Source: Sweltsa coloradensis (taxonomy: Eukaryota > Arthropoda > Insecta > Plecoptera > Chloroperlidae). Taken from it: 64,000 nt of DNA. The position numbers and the translations under genes were made by a program. Position 1 is the first letter of the stretch, and each line of letters starts with the position of its first letter. The DNA is taken from contig JAMZAV010001844.1 of the NCBI GenBank assembly GCA_024449915.1, forward strand, positions 62,001-126,000. The letters run 5' to 3'. Positions 56,214 through 64,000 of the stretch are shown piece by piece. Under the pieces are notes generated by a model. That model was not told the origin of the DNA, did no database searches, and worked only from the letters and a program-made list of their open reading frames with translations.

Positions 56214-57990
56214 ATGCTCCTGTGTAAAGTCTATAAAGCAGTGGAATACTCAAGAAGCACGATGACGTGAGAATCTAGGGCACTTTAATCGGTTAGGTCA
56301 TGTTGCGCCGTCTGTGATATTACAAGTTAATTAAATGACTTAATGGTGTGTTTGATGGTTGTATAGTTTTCATAGTTTATAAAAGAACATAAATTAATAG
56401 AGATGAAAGTGATGACATCAGACAACACATTAATGTGGAATGAATGATGAAGTATGTTTGATGTGAACTAAATTTTGTTAAACAAATTACTTCGGATGAG
56501 AAATTTAGTAAGTTTGTCACTGCGACTTCTTTATATGATCAGCTCGTTTATTTGGATTGGGGACGCGTCCACCGTTAGGTGATAATGCGCGACAGAAGCC
56601 TAGAGGATATGGGGAAGAAAGTCAATGCTGGTCAGAACCAGCCACGAGTAGTGGGAGGTAGGAAGGGGGGGTCTCACATCGTGGCACTTTATTCCTAAAA
56701 TTTAATATGTTGGTCGATGTGGTCGTAAGAAAACAGTTTCTCATATGGTTGACTAAGCTGGAGTTGGAGTCGCAAGACATAACGTCACATATTGTGTCAC
56801 ACCTAGGGCAATCTTGTCCCTGATAAAAAGGTAAGCGTGGGTTAGATATTGGTGTTTGGGTTTTGAAATCTTTGGAGTTGCTAGATAAAAGTACAACACT
56901 GTTAAACCCAAGTATGGTTTGCTGAATGGGCCTATTGTCGGCAGATGATAAAACCAACCAGCCAAGGCCCTAGGTCTAGACGACTAAACCTATGAACAAA
57001 TCAATGATGTTTTACCAATCTCTAAGAAATCACGCCCAACAAACCACATATAAACGTAGATAGAACTTCGTCGTTTGTAACCAACACTAATTTCGATTTA
57101 ATCTTCTCCCGAATTACAAAATGAAATGTAATTAATCCAGGGAAATGAAACACGACTTGGAAAGTGTAAAATGCGACCAAGACAGACAAAGATGGCGTTG
57201 GATGTTGTTTCATCAACAATGCATAATCCACCGGCTGTTAAATACTGAACATTATTTTCCTACGCGGCTGTGCCGAATAACGCGTTTGTGGTTCACCGCA
57301 CAAGAAAATAGTGCGCTATTGTTTTATGTAACTAATCATTTAATATGACACCTATATAGTTGGTGTGTAAAGAAAGTCCCATTGCTGGTCAGAACAAGCG
57401 TCCGTAGGGGGAGAGGGAAGGAAAGGGGGGAAGTCACGCCGTGGTTGTCATCGTCTTTGTCATCGTTTGTGTTGTCATGGTCCTCGTCTTCTTTAGTTGA
57501 GTTAATTTGCATTTAGGGCGCGTCAACCATTCGGTCATAATGCTTCACTCTATCTTTCTTCCTAGGGGATGTGGGGAGGAGGGATTCATGCTGGTCAGAA
57601 CCAGCCACGGGACACAGACATGGTCACTCAAGAATGTTTTGTTCAGCGAGCTACTCCCGAGAACGGAGGCTATCACGAAACCACCTCTAAGCGGCTCAGC
57701 AGCCAAATCAACGCAGAAGTGGGACCTGTACGATGCTATGTCTTTATGGATAAATATATCATACAAAGAAGGTGAATAAGTAGTCCTAGGACCAAGGAAT
57801 TATGTTATATTGTTTAACTACATTCGCATGCAAATGATTTAAAGTCCTAACCGGCACCTCCACCAAAACAATGGTGGAGGTGCCGGGTCTCGGCGCGTAT
57901 GAAGAGAACTGCGCGAACGCTACGCACTGCACAAAAGTGTCCATATTCGTCTACCAATACTAAATTGGCAATATAATTTTTGAAGTCTAG
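56213..57990 (-). repeat. Long-range duplicated block, copy 2
   Basis: Homologous to 24615-27270: B 56273-56545, A tail 56548-56685, diverged LINE end 56690-56960, unknown DNA 56960-57345, A pieces 57385-57610, GACACAGACATGGTCACTC segment, hairpin. It passes directly from 57350 to A-core sequence where copy 1 has an 870-base B insertion. Confidence 0.75.
57851..57886. repeat. Perfect 15-base hairpin
   Basis: CCGGCACCTCCACCA, loop AAACAA, exact inverse. Same stem as 27135-27172 with a different loop. Confidence 0.9.
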
Positions 57991-58020
57991 CTTTAACCTT
58001 TTTTTTTTTTTTTTTTTTTT

Positions 58021-58383
58021 TTGAATTAAGGACGCGTCAACCGGGAAGGTCTTAATGCACCATTTTGGCCTAGGGGATATAGGGAGGGAGGGACCCTTGC
58101 TGATCAGAACCAGCCACGGGTAAGGGGGGGAGCAAGGGAAGTTTCTCACGACGCGGTCGTCATCGTCTTTGTCATTGTCATCGTCGTCGGGAAGGTCGTC
58201 AAGGGAAGGGGGAGGAGTCCCCGACGACGATTGCCAGAGTTTGCCTCTAGTTTTGGAATGTGATATTATATTTCCTTAAGTAGAAGCTGATGTTTTCGAG
58301 ATGGACTTTGTCTCTTTCCCTCGTCTTATGATAAGCTTGCAGAGTTATGCTCTGCGCCTAAATTTTACCCCGGGCCCAACGGG
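58021..58383 (-). mobile_element. SINE-like module A, full length
   Basis: GAATTAAGGACGCGTCAACC to CCCCGGGCCCAACGGG, preceded by a T-run of about 20 (58001-58022) that is an A-tail on the minus strand. Confidence 0.8.
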
Positions 58384-58509
58384 TTAAGAGGACTCAATCC
58401 CTTGCACGCGTTCTAATCAAAAGACCGAGGCAACCCCGGTCTTACTCGAAGTCAGGATTGCCAATGACGGGAGTCGAACACCGTGACAACCCGGATAAAA
58501 ACCACAAGG

Positions 58510-58745
58510 ACGAAGTGAGAAACTAGGACGCTTCAACCGGATGCAATTTGTTGTGTGTATTATTTTACGTTTGTGTTCTTAGATTATAAAAGGAATTAAA
58601 GTTATGAAGTTTATCGGCATAGCAAGACTAATTCTGTTATTGAATAAAAAATTAAAAGAATTGTCAATTAAATGGTTGAACAAATTACTTGGAATGAGAT
58701 ATTTAGAAAGTTTGTCGCCGTTTTGATATGATCTAAATCTGAATA
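58510..58745 (-). mobile_element. LINE 3' end, module B
   Basis: AAGTGAGAAACTAGGACGC, with an internal deletion of the CATATTGCGCCGCC part, to GTTTGTCGCCGTTTTGATATG. Confidence 0.7.
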
Positions 58746-59010
58746 GATGAAATCACTGAAGTCATAGTTTATCTTTTAGAGGGAAAAGGCTAAATTTAAA
58801 ACCGTCCAACGAAATCAGGATTTTACAATAATGGATGACAATATTGATATATTGGAGACTTTTATATCATAAACTGAGATTCTTCAATGAGTACTTCGTA
58901 GATCATAATAAAAACTCTCGAAAGCTTATCTTCTCGCACAAAAAACGATATGGAAAAATTCCACATCATTTATGCTACGAGATTGGCGAGAGAAAATTGT
59001 TTAGATATTG

Positions 59011-59340
59011 TTGGATGAGCGAAGCGAAGACTTCAATTTCACCGACCCCCCAAAAATTTAGCTCAAATGTTTTTTTTTGTATTTTTGTATTTTTGTCTGT
59101 TTGTTAGCACGATTCCGGGCAAACGGCATAATCGACCTTGATGCAAATTGGAAGGCACTTTCGAAATCTCTAAACTTAGAGGTGTATTGTTTTTGGGTAC
59201 AATCGAAGAAATATTTCTCATGAATATCGTTCTTTCACGATTTATTTCGATTTTTAATGAGATATTTTCGTGACATGTGGGCCGATTCTGACCAAACGGG
59301 TGGGGTTCAACGTTCATATTTTACATGTACATTAAAGGCA
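59011..59340 (-). mobile_element. Family C element, copy 7, inverted and truncated
   Basis: TTGGATGAGCGAAGCGAAGAC is the right end read backwards, then the TGTCTGTTTGTTAGCACG and GATTCTGACCAAACGGGTGG boxes. The left end is lost after about 59340. It is the only C copy on the minus strand. Confidence 0.8.
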
Positions 59341-60678
59341 TTAAATCACAATGGACGAAGTATTTTTTTAATACAAGAAGGTGTACAAAAAATAAGAATG
59401 CCGGACATTTTGGCAACCTTGGATGAGGCCTATACCCTATACAACGGTTTGTTTTGACGCGCGCCTGGGGGCATGTGACGCAGGTGGATGGGGACCTGCT
59501 GAGCTGACAAAGCCGGCCAGGCAAGGGTAAGGGGTTGGCAATTGGCATTCTGTGTGGATGAAGTGTTTGCAGATTTGTTCTAGCACAGTGACAGCTCAAC
59601 AAGTGTTTTATGTACTAATTTAATTAATGTGATAGTGAATAGCATTACAAGGTTTGTCGAGATATGTGAAGAGTACGGATGGCTCAATGACTATAGTTAA
59701 CAAACATACCTATATAGTTGAAATGTGGATTTTGTCTTCTTTTAGGTTCTAGTAGTTTTTAAAGTTAGTGATACGTGTGTCATACAAAGAGACGGCAAAC
59801 ATACCGAATAATTCTTAGTTTTATAAATAATCAATGTGTGTCGCGTAAGTGTTTTAATGTGGATCCTGGATATATTGAACAACAAAATCAAAATCAGGTT
59901 TATGATACAGAAATGTGGTTTTCATATAAATCCGTGGGTTAAAATCGCGTTACAAATGTATACATTGTTCTAATCCTTACAATGATAAAGAAATAATTAA
60001 AGTCGAATAACTTTTAGTCAAAGTAGTCCACAGTACTCCCGTATGCGACTTTAAATCCTACATATCGTTGGTATTTACATGTGGAGGGTAACAAAAACTG
60101 TTGCCTAGCAGTGTTGAGAGAATGAATATTAATAATATGCTCAAACCCATCATTATTATAGTAATACAATCGAAATTAGCACGCAAATTTGTGATTTTTT
60201 TCCGATTCGTGACAACATAAGCACTCTGTGTCGGCATCCATGATGTTGATGTACATTCATTACAACTACACCTTTTAAGATCACCTTTCCTGCCACTAAA
60301 CTGTTTTATCCAGGCTTCTTTTTCTTAATTTTTCTTGAGATTTTCCCTCTGTTCACTTTCTGTATATGAAGGCTCGAAGTGAAGGGAGCTAATCCTAACA
60401 TCGTGTACATAGAACAAACACTTTTCAACTGACCCGTCCCGTGCCCGATGGTATTGAATGGGCGGGCAGTGAGCGGCCGCATTCACTCGAGTTGATCGGT
60501 AGCGAAGCTCTGTAGCCATCCAGCTACGTCCACGGGTGGTGACGTCACGCACTATACAATTTCCACAATATTGGTCGTACCATGTTTAAATATTGACCGA
60601 TTTCTTTCATTTTTTTTCTAAATTCCTAAAATAAATTTAGGTTTAACATAAGTAAGCAACAAGTCAATGTGAGAGTAT
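59341..60678. other. Unassigned
   Basis: No convincing coding frame or repeat. GCGGCCGCATTCACTCGAG at 60474-60492 resembles a cloning linker but sits in ordinary DNA. Confidence 0.4.
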
Positions 60679-60990
60679 GGCTTTAAGGAAGCGTCAACCG
60701 TAAGGTCATTATGTCCCATTCAAGCCTAGGGGATACAGGGACGAGGGGCCCATGCTGGTCAGAGCCACCCATATAGAAACGGGGAAAGAAAGGGAGGTTC
60801 TCATGTCGCGGTCTTCAACGTCTTTGCCATTGTTCGTGATGTAATAAAAAAATTTAAAAAGAGACGGCAGAAATAGAAATAGAAAAATTATTTAGTCGAA
60901 TAAAAAATGAAGTGTTTTGGATGTCCTTTAATTTTCATTAGTAATCACTTTAAATAGGACTTTTCAATCTAATTTTCTTTTGTCATATGC
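60679..60990 (-). mobile_element. A tail half followed by a B scrap
   Basis: A: AAGGAAGCGTCAACCGTAAGG to TCATGTCGCGGTC (to about 60842). B: AATAAAAAATGAAGTG to TAATCACTTTAAATAG (60900-60960). This is the last piece of the A/B patchwork. Confidence 0.65.
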
Positions 60991-61040
60991 AGAGGCAGGT
61001 TGATGGGGCCGTGGCCTTGAGAAAATGGTATTTTGTGGAC

Positions 61041-61600
61041 TGTATAATTGAATTTAGCAACTGAACTTACCCTAAGATGTAATGCGGGTGTGAAATGAAG
61101 TTCAGAGCAGGGTAAGCGTGGTGACGTAGTTGGTGAGCACACCACGTAACAGATAGGAAAGAATTAAAGAGCTCGAGCTTGGAAGGAAATAGAATGAAGT
61201 AAGAAAATGTGCCTGGAAGGCATCGAACCCAAGACTGCAGTATGAACTGGATGGCGAACGAACTGTGAGCTTGAGTGTGGACTGGAAGTCGGGCGAACTT
61301 TAGAACGGAGATGAACTGGTGCACTGTACACTTCGCACTGAATATGACTGAGAATCGAAGATTGATTTGCTCTCGGAGCAGCCAAGAGCACAGACTTCAC
61401 CCTGTGAAGGTAGACGGCACAACTGACTCGCGAGGTCTAATCGCGAGAGAAGAGATGACAGAAAAACTAGTCAAGAAGAGGGGAAAAGAGGGGTAACCAG
61501 GGTGAATCAGATCACAAACGAGAAATACAAGAGATGATACGCGAAAATATAAACAAACCTAGAAACTATACTATTCTAAACAAGAACATCGGCGTGAACA
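61041..61600 (-). repeat. BEL/Pao 3' long terminal repeat
   Basis: Minus strand begins TGTTCACGCCGATG and ends CAATTATACA, the TG...CA pattern of LTRs (560 bases). It follows a purine tract directly and lies 110 bases beyond the end of the integrase frame. The partner LTR is outside the window, so the left edge at 61041 is inferred from the TG/CA rule. Confidence 0.65.
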
Positions 61601-61602
61601 TA

Positions 61603-61620
61603 TACCGCCCCCCAAAAAAT
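61603..61620 (-). promoter_or_regulatory. Polypurine tract of the BEL/Pao element
   Basis: Minus strand ATTTTTTGGGGGGCGG, immediately upstream of the LTR. Such tracts prime plus-strand DNA synthesis. Confidence 0.65.
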
Positions 61621-61713
61621 GAAAGGAATCATTTTTTTAAACTAGAACCAAGAACAACAAGAAAACTAACAATATAAAACGAAGGAAAACGATACGAGCA
61701 TCTCTCTTGGCAG

Positions 61714-62028
61714 TTAAGCACAAGGGAGGGTTACCAGTTTATTAACTGGTCGGGTAAGAACGCCAGACGCCGAACGAACGGAGGCGACGCGGGGACACCA
61801 TCTCGACCAGAAAGAGAGCTTCCACTCGCCCGATCGGCCAAGAGAGGGGGCTGGAAGTGGCCGAGAAAGAAAAACGATGTCTCCAACTTTGAGATCGGGG
61901 CTCCCACGACCCACTTGTTGCGTTTGCATCAGTGTGTGGAGGTATTCGGTTGCCCAACGGTGCCAGAAGGATTGGTGAATTTGCTGAATACGGTGCCACC
62001 GAGCTAAGGGCTTGATGTTTTCAACCAA
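61714..62028 (-). pseudogene. BEL/Pao integrase C-terminal domain
   Basis: The frame reads ARWHRIQQIHQSFWHRWATE, LKVGDIVFLS and LTRPVNKLVTLP, the signature of the domain (DUF5641 type) that ends BEL/Pao Pol. It is open to its natural stop. Confidence 0.8.
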
Positions 62029-62029
62029 C

Positions 62030-62960
62030 AGGTGTTCGGGGGGAGAAAGCAGGGAGTGCCGATCAAAAAATGGCCAGGACTGAGGTAATCGACACCTTCA
62101 GCTGGATCTTCTGAGGAGGCGCATAAAGGACGACTGTTGAGCACGGCTTCAATGCGGGCGAACAACGTAGCGTACTCCTCATAGTGAGGAGGTGTCTCCG
62201 ATGAGACGGTACAAGAGTGATTTCGCAGACTTTACTACTGCCTCCCAAAGGCCGCCGAAATTGGGAGCATACGGAGGGTTTTGAAGTGCCATTGGACACG
62301 ACGGGAAGCGAGAGAAGTAAAGATCGGCTCTTTAGAGAGTGAAAGAGAGTCGTGGACTTCACGCAGCTGTCTAGCAGCTCCCACATAGTTCCTCCCACAG
62401 TCGGAATAGATTGTGGGAGGGAAGACCTCTCCTCGAGAGAAAGCGATCGAAGCAGGCCAGGAAGGCTTCAGTTGACAGCTCAGAAACCATCTCCAGATGA
62501 ACTGCCTTGGTGGCCATACACACGAAGATGCAGAGATAACCTTTGGTGAGAGGTGCGTTCCGGCGAGTGCTGGTTTTCACCATGAAAGGGCCCGCAAAAT
62601 CGTCCGCGACATGGGAGAAAACTCTAGAGCTTTTTCACCCGGGGCGCGGGAAGATCGGCCATCGAGGTTGGAGAGGCTTGGCACGAAATTTATGACAGTG
62701 AGACAACGATGGATTCGTTGCGAAGCAGACCGCGCAAGGACATGATCCAGTAGGATTGCTGGATCAATGCCTGAACGGTTCGGGGACCAGAATGTAATGA
62801 GACCTTATGGTAATGATCGCAGTTCAGGAGCGATAAGTGTGCTTCCTTGGGGAGAAGGAGAGGATGACGAGCGTCTCGTTAAGAGAAGAATGACGCAATC
62901 GTCCGCCCACCCTGAGAAACCGGAAGGGTCGACAAACGGCTTGAGAGAGGCGAGCCGGGA
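62030..62960 (-). pseudogene. BEL/Pao integrase zinc-binding and catalytic domains
   Basis: In order on the minus strand: VGGRLRHSSL and the HYH...LHSGP zinc-binding part (about 62730-62930); DDFAGPF with the first catalytic Asp (about 62590-62612); KGYLCIFVCMATKAVHLEMV; SDCGRNYVGA with the second Asp (about 62388-62415); and FGGLWEA with the catalytic Glu (about 62240-62262). All three catalytic residues persist, but these boxes lie in different frames, so several small frameshifts disable it. Integrase inserts the element's DNA copy into the genome. Confidence 0.75.
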
Positions 62961-63049
62961 TGACAGAGGTTGATCTCGCGAAAGTTGGCGGAACTCCAAG
63001 GAGTAGTAATGATGCTGGGTGAACCGTATGAAGAGATCTAGAGCATCCT

Positions 63050-64000
63050 TCAGCTCTGGGCGTCCCACGGGACCACGGGGGGAGGTGCATTTGAATGCTT
63101 CGCAAGAAGGAGTCGAGCGAAGCGGAAAACCCAGGCAAACACACGTTGAGCCTTGAGGAGACTGGAAAACTTCTGAAAGTTCTCCAAGAGAGGGTCCGGG
63201 TCTTTAACGCGAGCGACGAGAGTGACCGCGGGCTTCAGATCGAGGAGCTCAGAATCGGAAGCCAATGAAAGTTGGGGTCGAGGCCATTGCTCAGGAGCAG
63301 AGCCGAGGAAACCAGGTCCAGAAAGCCACAGGGATGGTTCAAGAAGCTGAACCGGGGATAAGCCTCGAGAGGCGCAGTCTGCGGGATTTTCCTCAGAACG
63401 CACGTGGGCCCAGTCAGTGGGCGACGTGCTCTCGAGTACTTCAACGACGCGAGTAGCAACGAAAGTCTTGAGTCGATGAGGAGGGGTATTACGCCCGAGA
63501 GAAGGACGAGATGGCTTAAACGGGAGAGCCACAGAGTAACGCCCACATGAGTCGCGGGAGTGAGACTCGAGAAAGTGACGTTCACATAACTGATCCTCAG
63601 GATCTACTTCCGGAGGGCGAGGAGTTTCTTCCGTCTCCCAAAAGAGGCGCAAGTTGCGCTCGAGGGTCGAGGAGCAGGCGAAGAGAGACACAGGAGGGTC
63701 GGAAGACGTTACTAAAGAGCGAGTTTGGCCCAGGACTATCCAACCGAACATGGTGTTGATGGCCGTAGGGTTGTGCCCACGGACCTGCTCACCGGCTCTA
63801 TTCAGAATCTCTGGATAGAGGTCGGCGCCAAGTAGAAAGTCTACTTGATCAGGCATGTGAAAACGATCATCAGCAAGATACATGCCACGGAAGCGTTCGA
63901 ACACTTCGCGTGCGACTTGAGAAGTCGGAGGTGACTGGTGATGGTCCGGTAAAACCAGAGCCTCAACATGGAGAGTACGGTTGGGAGAGAGGCGGGAAGC
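63050..64000 (-). CDS. BEL/Pao Pol: protease end fused to RNase H end, RT deleted (partial)
   Basis: One open frame enters from beyond the window and runs to 63050. It holds DQVDFLLGADLYPEI and NTMFGWIVLGQ (protease C-terminal part), LRLFWETEE and GRYSVALPFKPSRPS (the linker that leads into RT), then at about 63500 jumps to TPPHRLKTFVATRVVEVLES and HVRSEENPADCASRGLSP, the end of RNase H. The RT and most of the RNase H, normally several hundred residues, are missing without breaking the frame. The catalytic Asp of the protease lies outside the window. The frame then stops near 63050, where other frames carry on toward integrase. Confidence 0.75.
   Translation of the reverse strand, partial: ASRLSPNRTLHVEALVLPDHHQSPPTSQVAREVFERFRGMYLADDRFHMPDQVDFLLGADLYPEILNRAGEQVRGHNPTAINTMFGWIVLGQTRSLVTSSDPPVSLFACSSTLERNLRLFWETEETPRPPEVDPEDQLCERHFLESHSRDSCGRYSVALPFKPSRPSLGRNTPPHRLKTFVATRVVEVLESTSPTDWAHVRSEENPADCASRGLSPVQLLEPSLWLSGPGFLGSAPEQWPRPQLSLASDSELLDLKPAVTLVARVKDPDPLLENFQKFSSLLKAQRVFAWVFRFARLLLAKHSNAPPPVVPWDAQS

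Noticed and set aside
60474..60492. Cloning-vector junction (NotI and XhoI sites close together)
   Set aside because: Flanking DNA on both sides is ordinary host-like sequence with no vector or marker sequence; chance is sufficient.

Overview
This 64 kb window is AT-rich animal nuclear DNA dominated by transposable elements. Evidence for that is one spliced gene with canonical GT-AG introns, tRNA-derived SINE heads, four kinds of retroelement (LINE, SINE, Penelope-like, BEL/Pao), long terminal-inverted-repeat DNA transposons and scattered GGCCTA-rich low-complexity stretches. The mix suggests an invertebrate, probably marine, but I cannot name the species. There are no bacterial operons, CRISPR arrays or rRNA genes.

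Layout. 1-3.96 kb: tandemly duplicated repeats and a terminal-inverted-repeat element. 4.0-7.4 kb: the only gene that looks intact, a four-exon Myb/SANT-like DNA-binding protein (270 aa) with an ETS/E-box promoter; its third intron carries a tRNA-derived SINE. 7.8-14.6 kb: a decayed LINE (ORF1, endonuclease, RT) whose RT gene is split, just before the catalytic FADD box, by a 2.7 kb composite insertion. 16.3-60.9 kb: a patchwork of two recurrent modules. 'A' is a ~370 bp SINE-like unit. 'B' is the 3' end of a LINE, in places still carrying its RNase H domain. I see roughly two dozen copies of each, every one in the same orientation (transcribed on the minus strand), often alternating B-A-B-A. 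Set into the patchwork are Penelope-like RT fragments, a Harbinger transposase pseudogene, a 4.5 kb fold-back element, a 2.1 kb Harbinger-type element, a 1.3 kb hAT-like element, a second decayed LINE, and seven copies of a 0.3-0.8 kb family ('C') with asymmetric inverted ends. 61.0-64.0 kb: the 3' half of a BEL/Pao LTR retrotransposon on the minus strand, its RT region removed by an in-frame deletion.

How the parts relate. Several insertions sit inside other repeats whose intact copies occur in the same window, so empty sites and target duplications can be read directly: ATAAT around the fold-back, TTA around the Harbinger-type element, ATTAAGG around the hAT-like element, and a no-duplication insertion for family C. 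A and B share a related 3' tail, as expected if SINE A borrows the retrotransposition machinery of LINE B. Blocks of A/B patchwork have also been duplicated over tens of kilobases (24.6-27.3 versus 56.2-58.0 kb; 29.0-29.3 versus 53.3-53.7 kb). Two stretches (about 14.8-15.5 kb and 22.57-22.68 kb) look like poor base-calling.
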